Below are positions 41,081-51,362 of a stretch of 64,000 nucleotides of DNA, one piece after another. The notes beneath the pieces were generated by a model. The model saw nothing but the letters and a program-made list of their open reading frames with translations, was not told the origin of the DNA and made no database searches. The position numbers and the translations under genes were made by a program. Location: NCBI RefSeq assembly GCF_024742075.1, contig NZ_JANSGD010000003.1, positions 124,001 to 188,000 on the forward strand, written 5' to 3'. The stretch comes from Facklamia sp. 7083-14-GEN3. GTDB taxonomy: Bacteria > Bacillota > Bacilli > Lactobacillales > Aerococcaceae. Numbering within the stretch: position 1 is the first letter of the stretch; every line of letters starts with the position of its first letter.

Positions 41081-41266
41081 TTGGCTAAAACATCACTGAG
41101 AATTAAAAACCAACGCAAACCAAAGTTCAAGGTTCAAGAGTATTCTCGCTGCGAACGTTGTGGTCGTCCGCACTCTGTTTACCGTAAGTTCAAGCTTTGC
41201 CGTATTTGCTTCCGCGAACTTGCTTATAAAGGACAAATTCCAGGCGTGAAAAAAGCAAGCTGGTAA
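41081..41266 (+). CDS. rpsZ: 30S ribosomal protein S14 type Z (zinc form)
   Basis: 61 residues from TTG 41081, 7 bp after AAAGGAGG. Two CxxC pairs (CERCGRPH and CRICFREL) mark the short zinc-binding form, not the longer zinc-free RpsN. Confidence 0.97.
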   Translation: MAKTSLRIKNQRKPKFKVQEYSRCERCGRPHSVYRKFKLCRICFRELAYKGQIPGVKKASW

Positions 41267-41300
41267 GAAATATATAATTAATCAAAGGAGGTAAATCCAC

Positions 41301-41699
41301 ATGGCAATGACAGATCCAATTGCAGATTTTCTAACAAGAATTCGTAATGCAAACAGTGTAGGACATAAAAAAGTATCTGCACCTTCTTCAAATGCTAAAA
41401 TTGCGATTGCTGAAATCTTAAAAAGAGAAGGTTTCATCAAGAATTTTGAAATCACTGAAGATAATAAGCAAAATGAAATTACTATCTTCTTGAAGTATGG
41501 ACGTAATGATGAAAAGGTTATAACAGGTATTAAGCGTATTTCTAAACCAGGATTACGAATTTATGCTAAGTCAGAAGATATTCCTAAAGTATTAAATGGT
41601 TTAGGAATAGCAATCATCTCAACATCTAATGGTGTTGTAACAGATAAAGAAGCTCGTCAACAAGGTATTGGTGGCGAAGTATTAGCTTATATTTGGTAA
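41301..41699 (+). CDS. rpsH: 30S ribosomal protein S8
   Basis: 132 residues, starting [17 protein letters not shown]; regulator of the spc operon in E. coli. C-terminal [14 protein letters not shown] is conserved. Confidence 0.98.
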   Translation: MAMTDPIADFLTRIRNANSVGHKKVSAPSSNAKIAIAEILKREGFIKNFEITEDNKQNEITIFLKYGRNDEKVITGIKRISKPGLRIYAKSEDIPKVLNGLGIAIISTSNGVVTDKEARQQGIGGEVLAYIW

Positions 41700-41729
41700 A
41701 ACTTATAAAATAAAAGGAGGTGCAGCCCT

Positions 41730-42266
41730 GTGAGTCGTATAGGAAAAAATCCCGTAACAATTCCAGCTGGCGTAACCGTATCAATGGATGGTCATACAGT
41801 GACTGTCAAAGGACCAAAAGGTGAATTAACTAGAGAAGTTAGTCCAAACATCAATATTGAAATTAATGAATCTGAAATTACATTTACACGTCCAAATGAT
41901 TCAAAAGAAAATCGCTCATTACATGGTACAACTCGTTCATTAGTTAATAATATGGTTGTAGGTGTTTCTGAAGGTTTTAAAAAAGAACTTCAATTAATTG
42001 GTGTTGGGTATCGTGCTCAATTACAAGGTAGTAAGTTAGTTCTAAACGTAGGTCTTTCTCATCCAGTTGAGTTTGAAGCTTCAGAAGGTGTATCATTTGA
42101 AGTTCCTTCAAACACTCAGATCATTGTTAACGGTTATAATAAAGAAAAAGTTGGCGAATTAGCAGCTAACATTCGTGGCGTTCGCCCACCTGAACCATAT
42201 AAAGGTAAAGGGATTCGTTACGTTGATGAATATGTTATTCGTAAAGAAGGTAAAACAGGTAAATAA
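41730..42266 (+). CDS. rplF: 50S ribosomal protein L6
   Basis: 178 residues from GTG 41730 after AAAGGAGGTG; two similar alpha/beta domains, with [13 protein letters not shown] near the end. Close to the factor-binding site. Confidence 0.98.
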   Translation: MSRIGKNPVTIPAGVTVSMDGHTVTVKGPKGELTREVSPNINIEINESEITFTRPNDSKENRSLHGTTRSLVNNMVVGVSEGFKKELQLIGVGYRAQLQGSKLVLNVGLSHPVEFEASEGVSFEVPSNTQIIVNGYNKEKVGELAANIRGVRPPEPYKGKGIRYVDEYVIRKEGKTGK

Positions 42267-42311
42267 TCGTATTATTTATCAAATTAAAATTAAATTAAAG
42301 AGGTGACCATT

Positions 42312-42668
42312 GTGATTACTAAACCAGATAAAAACAAGTCGCGTAAAAAACGCCATAATCGTATTCGTAATAAGATTTCTGGTACTGCTGAGTGCCCACG
42401 CTTAAACGTATTTCGTTCAAATACAAACATCTACGCTCAATTAATTGATGACGTAGCGGGTGTGACGCTAGCAAGTGCCTCTAGTAAAGATGAGTCAGTA
42501 GCTAAAGCAAGTAAAACAGAACAAGCTTCTGCTGTTGGTAAATTAATTGCTCAACGCGCTGCTGAAAAAGGAATTAAAGTAGTAGTATTTGACCGTGGCG
42601 GATATATCTATCACGGACGTGTTAAAGCCCTAGCTGAAGCTGCACGTGAAAACGGACTCGAATTTTAA
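42312..42668 (+). CDS. rplR: 50S ribosomal protein L18
   Basis: 118 residues from GTG 42312; GTG 42303 lies within the RBS AGAGGTG and is not used. Binds 5S rRNA and assists RNase M5, whose gene is also in this window. Confidence 0.97.
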   Translation: MITKPDKNKSRKKRHNRIRNKISGTAECPRLNVFRSNTNIYAQLIDDVAGVTLASASSKDESVAKASKTEQASAVGKLIAQRAAEKGIKVVVFDRGGYIYHGRVKALAEAARENGLEF

Positions 42669-42688
42669 GAAAAGGAGGAAACCGATCG

Positions 42689-43192
42689 ATGGTTAATATT
42701 AAACCAGAAAATTTAGGTGAAATTGAAGAACGTGTAGTAGCGATTAACCGAGTAACTAAAGTTATAAAAGGTGGACGTCGTTTACGTTTCTCAGCACTAG
42801 TAGTTGTTGGAGATAAAGAAGGACACGTTGGTTTTGGAACTGGTAAAGCTCAAGAAGTTCCAGAAGCAATTCGTAAAGCAATCGAAGCGGCTAAGAAAAA
42901 CCTAGTAACTGTCCCAATGGCAGGAACAACGATTCCTCATGAAGTTATCGGTGAATTCTGTGGTGGGCGCGTGCTAATTAAACCAGCCCAAGCCGGTTCT
43001 GGAGTGGCTGCAGGGGGACCTGTTCGTGCCGTTATGGAATTAGCAGGTGTTTCTGATGTAACTTCTAAATCATTAGGTTCTAATACACCTATCAATATGA
43101 TTCGCGCAACTGTGGAAGCTTTAAAACAATTAAAAGTTGTTGAAGAAGTTGCTGAATTGCGTGGTAAAACAGTAGAAGAATTATTAAGTTAG
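42689..43192 (+). CDS. rpsE: 30S ribosomal protein S5
   Basis: 167 residues. Double-stranded-RNA-like N-terminal domain with [18 protein letters not shown], site of spectinomycin resistance changes. Confidence 0.98.
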   Translation: MVNIKPENLGEIEERVVAINRVTKVIKGGRRLRFSALVVVGDKEGHVGFGTGKAQEVPEAIRKAIEAAKKNLVTVPMAGTTIPHEVIGEFCGGRVLIKPAQAGSGVAAGGPVRAVMELAGVSDVTSKSLGSNTPINMIRATVEALKQLKVVEEVAELRGKTVEELLS

Positions 43193-43203
43193 GAGGAAAG
43201 TCC

Positions 43204-43383
43204 ATGGCAAACTTAGAAATCACTTTAAAACGTAGCCTAATTGGTCGTAAAAAGAATCATGTAGCTACTGCCAAAGCTTTAGGTTTAACAAAAACTTATA
43301 AAACAGTTGTAAAACCAGATAACGAAGCTATTCGTGGAATGCTCCAAACAATTAGTCACTTAGTAGAAGTAAAAGAAGCTTAA
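43204..43383 (+). CDS. rpmD: 50S ribosomal protein L30
   Basis: 59 residues, [19 protein letters not shown] onward, in the invariable place between rpsE and rplO. AGGAGG 8 bp before ATG 43204; stop TAA at 43381-43383. Confidence 0.97.
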   Translation: MANLEITLKRSLIGRKKNHVATAKALGLTKTYKTVVKPDNEAIRGMLQTISHLVEVKEA

Positions 43384-43414
43384 ATCTAGTATACTAGTAT
43401 AAGGAGGTGCCAAT

Positions 43415-43855
43415 ATGAAATTACACACATTAAAGCCCGTAGAAGGTGCACGCAAGGAACGTAATCGTGTAGGTCGTGGACAAGGTTCAGGTAACGGTAA
43501 GTTAGCTGGTCGTGGACAAGGCGGACAAAAACAACGTTCAGGTGGTGGCGTACGCTTAGGATTTGAAGGGGGTCAACAACCTCTATTCAGACGTTTACCA
43601 AAACGTGGTTTCACTAATGTTAATCGTAAAGAATATGCAATTGTTAATCTTGAAACATTGAATATGTTTGATGAAGGAACTGTTGTATCACCAGCTTTAT
43701 TGATTGAATCTGGTGTTATTAAAAAAGAATTATCAGGAGTTAAAATCTTAGGTGAGGGTAACTTAGAGAAAAAATTGACTGTTCAAGCTAGCAAGTTCTC
43801 TAAAACTGCAGAAGAAGCTATTACTGCAGCTGGCGGTTCAATCGAGGTGATCTAA
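43415..43855 (+). CDS. rplO: 50S ribosomal protein L15
   Basis: 146 residues; Gly/Arg-rich N-terminal extension ([15 protein letters not shown]) penetrates the 50S core. Its final base is shared with the secY start codon, giving translational coupling. Confidence 0.98.
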   Translation: MKLHTLKPVEGARKERNRVGRGQGSGNGKLAGRGQGGQKQRSGGGVRLGFEGGQQPLFRRLPKRGFTNVNRKEYAIVNLETLNMFDEGTVVSPALLIESGVIKKELSGVKILGEGNLEKKLTVQASKFSKTAEEAITAAGGSIEVI

Positions 43856-45147
43856 TGTTCACATTTATTAAGAATGCTTTTAGTTCGCGAGATGTTAGAA
43901 GAAGAATTCTTTTCACCTTGTTTATTTTAGCAGTCTTTAGATTAGGGTCGCATATTCCTATGCCAGGAGTAAATGCGAAAGTTTTAGATACCATAGCAAG
44001 CAATGGTCTTTTGGGGCTTTTGAACACATTCGGTGGAGGGGCTTTAGGTCGGTATTCACTTTTTGCTATGGGAGTCTCACCTTATATTACAGCTTCCATT
44101 ATTGTTCAACTCTTGCAAATGGATATTATTCCAAAATTTACTGAATGGGCCAAGCAAGGAGAAGTGGGGCGTCGTAAGTTGAATCAGTGGACGATTTATC
44201 TAGCTATAATTATTGGCTATATACAATCAGCAGGTCTTTCTTATGGTTTAAACCGTATGTCAGGTTTAGGTTTAATAAAGAACCCACAGCCTTCCACATA
44301 CTTAACTATCGCTCTTGTTTTAACTGCAGGCAGTATGTTGCTTGTTTGGTTAGGTGAACAAATCACTCGTAAAGGTGTCGGTAATGGGATTTCTATTTTG
44401 ATTATGGCCGGTATTCTTGCACAAGTTCCACAGGAAGTTGTTACCTTTGTGAATACTATGCTAATCGGTGCTGGAGACAAATTAGGAATGAATATTCTAA
44501 TTGGTTTAGGAATAGTTTTAGCGCTAGTTATTATGACAACAATCGTTGTTATCATGGAAAGAGCGCAACGTCGTATTCCTATTCACCACTCGAAAAAGGT
44601 TTCTGGGGCAAGACATATGGCTCATTTACCGTTGAAAATTAACTCTGCTGGAGTTATTCCAGTTATTTTTGCTACATCATTTTTAACAACGCCTCAAACA
44701 ATCATTGGCTTAATCAATCCAAATCCTGAGGGTGGGATGATGGAGTTCTTTAGTAAAGTGTTAAACATTCAGCATCCATACGGCGCACTATTCTATACGA
44801 TTCTTTTAATCGCATTTACCTTCTTCTATTCTTTAATTCAAGTTAATCCAGAGAAGGTAGCTGAAAACTTACAGAAACAAGCAGCATATATTCCGAGTGT
44901 ACGTCCAGGAAAAGATACTGAAAATTACATTACTCGTTTAATTAATCGCTTGAGTGGTGTAGGTTCAATTTACTTAACAGTGATTGCCTTATTACCAATC
45001 GTTGTAAGTTTCATTTGGAAAGTTCCTGCAAACATTGCTCTTTCAGGTACCAGCTTGCTTATTGTTGTTGGGGTAGCAATTGAAACAGCTAAGCAAATTG
45101 AAGGTCGAATGATTAAACGTCGGTATCAAGGTTTCTTGAATTTATAA
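43855..45147 (+). CDS. secY: Preprotein translocase SecY
   Basis: Channel subunit of the Sec translocon in the cytoplasmic membrane. 430 residues, ten predicted helices; plug/TM2 region after NTFGGGALGRYSLFAMGVSPY, cytoplasmic loop ERAQRRIPIHHSKK. Starts on the last base of rplO. It would export the window's NlpC/P60 hydrolase and S8 protease. Confidence 0.98.
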   Translation: MFTFIKNAFSSRDVRRRILFTLFILAVFRLGSHIPMPGVNAKVLDTIASNGLLGLLNTFGGGALGRYSLFAMGVSPYITASIIVQLLQMDIIPKFTEWAKQGEVGRRKLNQWTIYLAIIIGYIQSAGLSYGLNRMSGLGLIKNPQPSTYLTIALVLTAGSMLLVWLGEQITRKGVGNGISILIMAGILAQVPQEVVTFVNTMLIGAGDKLGMNILIGLGIVLALVIMTTIVVIMERAQRRIPIHHSKKVSGARHMAHLPLKINSAGVIPVIFATSFLTTPQTIIGLINPNPEGGMMEFFSKVLNIQHPYGALFYTILLIAFTFFYSLIQVNPEKVAENLQKQAAYIPSVRPGKDTENYITRLINRLSGVGSIYLTVIALLPIVVSFIWKVPANIALSGTSLLIVVGVAIETAKQIEGRMIKRRYQGFLNL

Positions 45148-45182
45148 TTGCTTAATAGACAAATATAAAGGATGATTAATTA

Positions 45183-45836
45183 ATGAATATTTTATTAATG
45201 GGTTTACCTGGGGCCGGTAAAGGAACTCAGAGTGAACAAATTACTCAAGACTATCCGGTTGTCCATATTGCTACTGGCGATATATTCAGACAAGCGATCA
45301 AAGATGAGACGCCGCTAGGATTAGAGGCGAAATCTTATACCGACAATGGTAATCTCGTTCCAGATGAAATTACTAATGGACTTGTTAAAGAACGTTTAAA
45401 TCAAAACGATGTAAAAGAAAATGGCTTTATGTTGGATGGTTATCCAAGAACCTTACAACAAGCCCGCGCTTTAAGCGACAACCTTGAAAGCCTCGATTCT
45501 AAAATCGATGCCGTTATATACATTGATGTGGATCCAGAAGTTCTTAAAGAACGCTTAAGCGGAAGAATTATCTGTGGATCTTGTGGAGCAAGTTATCATA
45601 AGATTTATAATCCACCAAAAGTAGAGAACACATGCGATTCATGTGGCGCTCATGACTTCTATCAACGTGAAGATGATAAACCTGAAAAAGTTGCTCATCG
45701 TATTAATCTCCAAATGGAATCGATTCAACCGATTCTAGCTTATTACGAAGAACTTGGATTATTGCACCGAGTGAGTGGAGAAAATTCTATCGATCAAGTT
45801 TATAGCAAGATTCAAGAGATATTAAGTAAATTATAA
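45183..45836 (+). CDS. adk: Adenylate kinase (zinc LID type)
   Basis: Interconverts AMP + ATP with 2 ADP. 217 residues; P-loop GLPGAGKGTQ (7-16), DGYPRT motif, and a LID with four Cys (CGSCGASYH, CDSCG) that bind zinc, as in many Gram-positives. Confidence 0.97.
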   Translation: MNILLMGLPGAGKGTQSEQITQDYPVVHIATGDIFRQAIKDETPLGLEAKSYTDNGNLVPDEITNGLVKERLNQNDVKENGFMLDGYPRTLQQARALSDNLESLDSKIDAVIYIDVDPEVLKERLSGRIICGSCGASYHKIYNPPKVENTCDSCGAHDFYQREDDKPEKVAHRINLQMESIQPILAYYEELGLLHRVSGENSIDQVYSKIQEILSKL

Positions 45837-45861
45837 GACTTCGTCCATAGGAGGTAAGTGA

Positions 45862-46217
<356 letters not shown>

Positions 46218-46239
46218 TAACTAAGAAGGAGGAAATTGC

Positions 46240-46593
46240 ATGGCTCGTATTGCAGGAGTAGATATTCCCCGCGAAAAACGTGTGGTTATTTCTTTAACAT
46301 ATATCTTCGGTATCGGAAACACCACTGCTAAGAAAATCTTAGAAGAAGCAAACGTTTCTGAAGATACTCGTGTAAAAGATTTAACGAACGATGAATTGGA
46401 TCGAATCCGTGAAATTATTGATAAGATTCGTGTTGAAGGAGACTTACGTCGTGAGGTCAGCATGAATATCAAACGTCTTCAAGATATTGGTTCTTTAAGA
46501 GGAATCCGTCATCGTCGTAACTTACCTGTACGTGGACAAAACACTAAAAACAATGCACGTACTCGTAAAGGTCCTAAGAAACCAATCAGATAG
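46240..46593 (+). CDS. rpsM: 30S ribosomal protein S13
   Basis: 117 residues; helix-two-turn-helix segment [12 protein letters not shown] and basic C-terminal tail ending RKGPKKPIR that reaches the P site. Slightly shorter than the usual 121. Confidence 0.98.
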   Translation: MARIAGVDIPREKRVVISLTYIFGIGNTTAKKILEEANVSEDTRVKDLTNDELDRIREIIDKIRVEGDLRREVSMNIKRLQDIGSLRGIRHRRNLPVRGQNTKNNARTRKGPKKPIR

Positions 46594-46618
46594 AACTTAA
46601 TAAAGGAGGTTAAAATTC

Positions 46619-47011
46619 ATGGCAAAACAACAAGCACGTAGAGGTCGTCGTCGTGTTAAAAAGAATATTGAAAAAGGAATTGCTCATATTCGTTCAACTT
46701 TTAATAATACGATTGTAATGATCACTGATGTGAATGGTAATGCTGTTTCTTGGTCATCAGCTGGATCACTAGGATTCCGTGGATCAAAAAAAGCCACTCC
46801 GTTTGCAGCACAAATGGCATCTGAAGTTGCAGCTAAAGGTGCAATGGATCATGGTATGAAAACTGTTGAAGTAACTGTTAAAGGTCCAGGATCTGGTCGT
46901 GAGTCTGCAATCCGTTCACTACAAGCAACTGGATTAGATGTTACAGCTATTCGTGATGTTACACCAATTCCACACAACGGATGCCGTCCACCAAAACGTC
47001 GCCGTGTATAA
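46619..47011 (+). CDS. rpsK: 30S ribosomal protein S11
   Basis: 130 residues; ends [18 protein letters not shown], the conserved platform-binding tail. AAAGGAGG upstream. Confidence 0.98.
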   Translation: MAKQQARRGRRRVKKNIEKGIAHIRSTFNNTIVMITDVNGNAVSWSSAGSLGFRGSKKATPFAAQMASEVAAKGAMDHGMKTVEVTVKGPGSGRESAIRSLQATGLDVTAIRDVTPIPHNGCRPPKRRRV

Positions 47012-47084
47012 TGATAATTGTGTAGAATCAGTTTAGAAACGAAATTATCATCGCGACAAACGTTTTGAAAGGGGCAAATAATCG

Positions 47085-48029
47085 ATGATCGAAATTGAAA
47101 AACCAGATATTAGAACGATTGAAATCAGTGACGATGCTAAGTATGGTAAAATTGTCGTTGAGCCACTTGAACGTGGTTATGGAACAACCCTTGGAAATTC
47201 ATTACGTAGAATTTTGTTATCTTCATTACCAGGATCAGCGATTACAAGTGTTCAAATTGAAGGCGTAGTGCATGAATTTGCTACAATTAAAGGCGTGGTT
47301 GAAGACGTTCCAACCATCATTTTGCATTTAAAAGAAGTAGCTTTCAATACACATACAGAAGAAGATAAGGTAATCGAATTAAATGTTGCAGGTCCTAAAA
47401 CAGTGACAGCAGCAGATATTATTCATGATAATGAAATTGAAATCCTAAACCCTGACTTGTATATTTGTACCTTAGCAGAAGGTGCTCAATTAAATATGCA
47501 AATGAATGTGTCAAATGGTCGTGGATTTGTTCGAAGTGAACATAATAAGCGAGATGATACGCCAATAGGTGTATTACCGATTGATTCGATCTACACTCCA
47601 ATCAAAAAAGTAAACTATCAAGTTGAAAACACTCGGATTGGACAGCGAAATATTTATGATAAGCTTACATTGGATATATGGACCGACGGGTCAATAAGTC
47701 CAGAAAAAGCCTTAAGTTTAGCTGCAAAAATTTTAACTGAACATTTAAATATCTTTGTAGATTTGAATGATGAAGCACGTAATACTGAAATTATGGTAGA
47801 AAAAGAAGAAGCAGAAAAAGAAAAAGTCCTTGTCATGACGATAGAGGAACTTGATTTGTCTGTTCGTTCTTATAATTGTCTAAAACGTGCCGGAATAAAT
47901 ACGATTCAAGAGCTAACTAATAAATCAGAAGCTGAGATGATGAAGGTTCGTAATCTCGGCCGTAAGTCATTGGATGAAGTGAAAAATAAATTAGCTGGTT
48001 TAGAATTAAGCTTACGTGAAGAAGACTAG
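47085..48029 (+). CDS. rpoA: RNA polymerase alpha subunit
   Basis: 314 residues: N-terminal assembly domain ([20 protein letters not shown]) and C-terminal DNA- and activator-binding domain ([19 protein letters not shown]), joined by a Glu/Lys-rich linker. Typical place between rpsK and rplQ. Confidence 0.98.
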   Translation: MIEIEKPDIRTIEISDDAKYGKIVVEPLERGYGTTLGNSLRRILLSSLPGSAITSVQIEGVVHEFATIKGVVEDVPTIILHLKEVAFNTHTEEDKVIELNVAGPKTVTAADIIHDNEIEILNPDLYICTLAEGAQLNMQMNVSNGRGFVRSEHNKRDDTPIGVLPIDSIYTPIKKVNYQVENTRIGQRNIYDKLTLDIWTDGSISPEKALSLAAKILTEHLNIFVDLNDEARNTEIMVEKEEAEKEKVLVMTIEELDLSVRSYNCLKRAGINTIQELTNKSEAEMMKVRNLGRKSLDEVKNKLAGLELSLREED

Positions 48030-48052
48030 TAGAGAGTAAAGGAGGAAACTGA

Positions 48053-48433
48053 ATGTCATATCGTAAATTAGGTCGTACGAGTTCACAACGTAAGGCTTTA
48101 CTACGTGATTTAACGACAGATGTGATTATCAACGAACGTATCGAAACAACTGAAGCACGCGCTAAAGAAGTTCGTAAAACAGTTGATAAAATGATCACTC
48201 TAGGTAAAAAAGGTGATTTAGCTTCTCGTCGTCGTGCAGCAGCATTCTTGCGCAATGAAATTGCAGATGCTCGTATCGAAGGTGATGAAGTAGTTGTTGA
48301 AACTGTATTAAATCGTGTATTCGATACTTATGCTGAGCGCTACGCTGAACGTAATGGTGGATACACACGTATCCTTAAGAAAGGTCCTCGTCGTGGCGAC
48401 GGTGCACCGATGGTTATCTTAGAACTAGTTTAA
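48053..48433 (+). CDS. rplQ: 50S ribosomal protein L17
   Basis: 126 residues, starting [20 protein letters not shown]; near the tunnel exit. Last gene of the alpha operon; a large structured RNA follows within 30 bp. Confidence 0.98.
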   Translation: MSYRKLGRTSSQRKALLRDLTTDVIINERIETTEARAKEVRKTVDKMITLGKKGDLASRRRAAAFLRNEIADARIEGDEVVVETVLNRVFDTYAERYAERNGGYTRILKKGPRRGDGAPMVILELV

Positions 48434-48462
48434 GATAATTCCATTTCTTAAGTTGACTAATT

Positions 48463-48599
48463 CACTTTGATGATGGAGAGTGTTATGATTTCAAGAGATA
48501 ATCGTGGAGTCTAGCTCTATAGCAACCAATCTAATTGGTGGATTGAGATTAGAACTTTAGCTAATCTCAATCCTGCTATCATCTTAAAGTGTTTTTTTT
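48463..48599 (+). ncRNA. L17 downstream element-like structured RNA with terminator
   Basis: A closing helix joins CACTTT-GATGAT (48463-48474) to ATCATC-TT-AAAGTG (48578-48591), with a 2-nt bulge. Inside are a 6-bp hairpin ACCAAT/ATTGGT (48525-48539) and a perfect 12-bp hairpin GATTGAGATTAG/CTAATCTCAATC (48541-48572). The 5' part is less clearly paired. Eight T follow (48592-48599), so it can terminate the alpha operon. Location directly after rplQ and the multi-branched form fit the published L17DE motif; identity needs a covariance model search. It could instead control the ecf genes downstream. Confidence 0.65.
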
Positions 48600-48680
48600 A
48601 TACATAAAACTTGTATTAATAGTTAAGGAGAGCAAACGACTTTAACTATTAATATAAGAATATCTTTTAAGGAGACAATA

Positions 48681-49520
48681 ATGAAAGAAGAAATTATCCG
48701 AATTGATTCAGTTTCTTTTCAATATCCTGGCGCTGAAAAAGACGCTATCAAGGATATCTCTTTAAGTATCAATAAAGGTGAATGGGTAGCGCTCATTGGT
48801 CCGAATGGATCAGGTAAATCAACCCTATCAAAGACCATCAATGGTCTTTTAGTGCCCTATGAAGGAGAAATATATGTAAAGGGCATGAAGCTGCAAGAAG
48901 AGACTGTTTGGGATGTGCGGCGAGCAGTAGGCAGGGTCTTTCAAAACCCTGATAACCAATTCGTCGGTGCGACTGTCGAAGATGATGTGGCCTTTGGACT
49001 TGAAAATAATGGGATCAGTCGGGAAGAGATGAAAGTGCGTGTAAAAGAAGCTGTTCAACAGGTTCGTATGCTTGATTTCTTAAAAAAAGAACCAGCAAGA
49101 CTATCAGGAGGTCAAAAGCAAAGAGTCGCCATTGCTGGAGTTGTTGCCTTACGTCCAGATATTATTATCATGGATGAATCGACTGCTATGTTAGATCCTT
49201 TAGGGCGTAAAGAAGTAGTCGAAGTCGTTCGTGAGATTAAAGAAAAATATGGTTTAACGGTCATTTCGATTACACACGATATTGATGAAGCGAGTCTAGC
49301 TGATCAAATCATCGTTTTAAAAGAAGGAAAAGTGATTTATAAAGATATTCCTGCTAACATTTTTTCTATGGGGTCATCCCTCATTGAAATCGGATTAGAT
49401 CTTCCTTTTGCTGAGAAATTACGTTTGCAATTAAAAGAAAAAGGAATTAGTGTTCCAGACCGTTACTTAACAGAGGAGGAAATGGCAGAATGGCTATCTC
49501 AATCGTATTTGAACAAGTAG
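48681..49520 (+). CDS. ecfA1: ECF transporter ATPase EcfA1
   Basis: 279 residues. ABC ATPase with Walker A GPNGSGKST, Q-loop FQNPDNQF, signature LSGGQKQRVAIAG and Walker B IIIMDEST. With EcfA2 and EcfT it energises vitamin and metal uptake through interchangeable S components, none of which are in the window. Overlaps ecfA2 by 31 bp. Confidence 0.96.
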   Translation: MKEEIIRIDSVSFQYPGAEKDAIKDISLSINKGEWVALIGPNGSGKSTLSKTINGLLVPYEGEIYVKGMKLQEETVWDVRRAVGRVFQNPDNQFVGATVEDDVAFGLENNGISREEMKVRVKEAVQQVRMLDFLKKEPARLSGGQKQRVAIAGVVALRPDIIIMDESTAMLDPLGRKEVVEVVREIKEKYGLTVISITHDIDEASLADQIIVLKEGKVIYKDIPANIFSMGSSLIEIGLDLPFAEKLRLQLKEKGISVPDRYLTEEEMAEWLSQSYLNK

Positions 49521-50395
49521 ATTTCACTTATTCGCCAGGAACCCCTTTTGAAGTTCCTGTGCTTAAAGGAATTGATTTAGAAATTCCACAAGGACAAGTG
49601 ACAGCTATTATAGGTCATACTGGATCAGGCAAATCTACTCTTATTCAACACCTAAATGTCTTATTAAAACCAACTAGAGGCAAATTGATTATTGATGGTC
49701 GAGTGATAACATCCGAATCAAAAGATAAAAACCTTAAAGCACTAAGAAAAAAGATCGGTGTTGTTTTTCAATTTCCTGAAAGTCAATTGTTTGAAGAAAC
49801 AGTTTTAAAAGATGTGATGTTTGGACCACAAAATTTTGGCGTTTCTAAAGAAGAGGCCGAGAAAATTGCCCGTGATATGCTTACATTAGTGGGAATCAAT
49901 GAGGAACTTTTTGAGCGGTCACCGTTTGATTTAAGTGGAGGTCAAATGCGGAGAGTAGCTATCGCAGGTGTATTGGCATTGCAACCAGAAGTTTTAATTC
50001 TAGATGAACCGACGGCTGGTCTAGACCCTCTTGGACAAGTCACTATGCTGGAAATGTTTATGCGATTACAAAAAGACCATCAACTATCTCTAATTTTGGT
50101 CACCCACCAAATGGATGACGTGGCCAAATACGCTGATAATGTGGTTGTCTTGGAAAAAGGCCAAGTTGTAAAGCAAGGCACTCCTTCAGAAGTATTCTCT
50201 GATCCAGCTTGGTTGAGAGAAAAGCAATTAGGATTACCTCAGACTTTATCCTTCATAGATTTATTAGATGAAAAAATTCCTGAAGATCTGATGAAAAAAA
50301 TTAAACAATCACCACTTACTGTGGAACAATTAACTGAAACACTCATTGATATTAACCATCAACAAAAAGATCGGGAGGATAACGCGAATGAATGA
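49490..50395 (+). CDS. ecfA2: ECF transporter ATPase EcfA2
   Basis: 301 residues. Walker A GHTGSGKST, Q-loop FQFPESQLF, signature LSGGQMRRVAIAG, Walker B LILDEPTAGLDP. ATG 49490 follows GAGGAGGA within the end of ecfA1, implying coupled translation. It overlaps ecfT by 8 bp. Confidence 0.96.
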   Translation: MAISIVFEQVDFTYSPGTPFEVPVLKGIDLEIPQGQVTAIIGHTGSGKSTLIQHLNVLLKPTRGKLIIDGRVITSESKDKNLKALRKKIGVVFQFPESQLFEETVLKDVMFGPQNFGVSKEEAEKIARDMLTLVGINEELFERSPFDLSGGQMRRVAIAGVLALQPEVLILDEPTAGLDPLGQVTMLEMFMRLQKDHQLSLILVTHQMDDVAKYADNVVVLEKGQVVKQGTPSEVFSDPAWLREKQLGLPQTLSFIDLLDEKIPEDLMKKIKQSPLTVEQLTETLIDINHQQKDREDNANE

Positions 50396-51191
50396 TAAGA
50401 TACTAATTGGTCGTTACATTCAAATTGATTCATGGATTCATGCGCTTGACCCCCGCACTAAGTTGATTGCAACTTTCTATTTTATTTTGCTAGTCTTTTT
50501 TGCAAATAATGTATTAGGTTATGGTACCTTGTTTCTAGTATTGATAATCGGTATCAAATTGAGTCGTTTAGACCTTGGTTTTTTCTTTAAAGGATTGAAG
50601 CCCATGCTATGGATCATTCTCTTTACGGTTATTTTTCAAATACTATTTACAACTGGGGGACAGGTTTACTTTAATTGGGGACCAATATCAATTACATCGC
50701 TAGGACTATTAGGCGGCTTTTACATCTTCATGCGTTTGTTCTTAATTATCATGATGTCGACTATCCTAACTTTAACGACAGCTCCGCTTGAATTAACAGA
50801 TGGAATCGAGCATCTGTTACGTCCTCTAACATATTTTGGTTTTCCTTCGCATGAAGTGGCATTAATGCTTTCCATCGCTTTACGCTATGTACCGACACTT
50901 TTAGACGAAGCTCAAACCATCATGAATGCTCAACGCTCTAGAGGAGTGGATTTTGATGAAGGCTCTATGATGGAACGAATGAAAGCAATTGTCCCTATTC
51001 TGGTTCCACTATTTGTTTCTGCTTTTAATCGAGCTGAAGAGTTGGCTACCGCCATGGAATCACGGGGATATCATGGTGCGGAAGGGCGGACAAAATATCG
51101 TTATCTTGATTATGATCGCAACGACGTTATAGTTTTAATTGTTATGATATTAATTACTGCAATCATTCTAACTATTCGGTTTTATATTTAA
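50388..51191 (+). CDS. ecfT: ECF transporter transmembrane subunit EcfT
   Basis: 267 residues from ATG 50388, 8 bp after GGGAGGA. Several membrane helices plus the two coupling-helix motifs, AQRSRG and AMESRG, that bind the ATPases. Last gene of the ecf module, closed by a strong terminator. In many relatives truA follows directly; here a protease gene intervenes. Confidence 0.95.
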   Translation: MNDKILIGRYIQIDSWIHALDPRTKLIATFYFILLVFFANNVLGYGTLFLVLIIGIKLSRLDLGFFFKGLKPMLWIILFTVIFQILFTTGGQVYFNWGPISITSLGLLGGFYIFMRLFLIIMMSTILTLTTAPLELTDGIEHLLRPLTYFGFPSHEVALMLSIALRYVPTLLDEAQTIMNAQRSRGVDFDEGSMMERMKAIVPILVPLFVSAFNRAEELATAMESRGYHGAEGRTKYRYLDYDRNDVIVLIVMILITAIILTIRFYI

Positions 51192-51196
51192 ATAGT

Positions 51197-51244
51197 CTCA
51201 TAATAAAAACTCCTAAAGTTATTTTTAGGAGTTTTTATTATGAG
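51197..51244 (+). terminator. Long hairpin terminator after ecfT
   Basis: CTCATAATAAAAACTCCTAAA pairs with TTTAGGAGTTTTTATTATGAG around a short loop; the 3' arm carries the T-run. It can act in both directions. Confidence 0.85.
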
Positions 51245-51314
51245 AGTTAATCTTTTATAAATTAATTTAATACTCATTTAATTATAATTTAAGCTATGAA
51301 ATCGTTATCAAATC

Positions 51315-51331
51315 TGATAGAATCATTCTAT
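51315..51331 (+). promoter_or_regulatory. Protease promoter overlapped by PerR/Fur-like palindrome
   Basis: Perfect 7-1-7 inverted repeat ATAGAAT-C-ATTCTAT (51317-51331), the geometry of Fur/PerR/Zur boxes. Its left arm contains an extended -10, TGA-TAGAAT (TG at 51315-51316), 40 bp before the protease ATG. Repressor identity is inference; an alternative -10, TATAAT, is at 51283-51288. Confidence 0.5.
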
Positions 51332-51362
51332 GAGTTTATGAAAACGTTTGAGGGGGAATTTT

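Noticed and set aside
43386-43397. Perfect palindrome CTAGTATACTAG between rpmD and rplO
   Set aside because: Short, AT-rich, no T-run, inside a long operon; likely chance.
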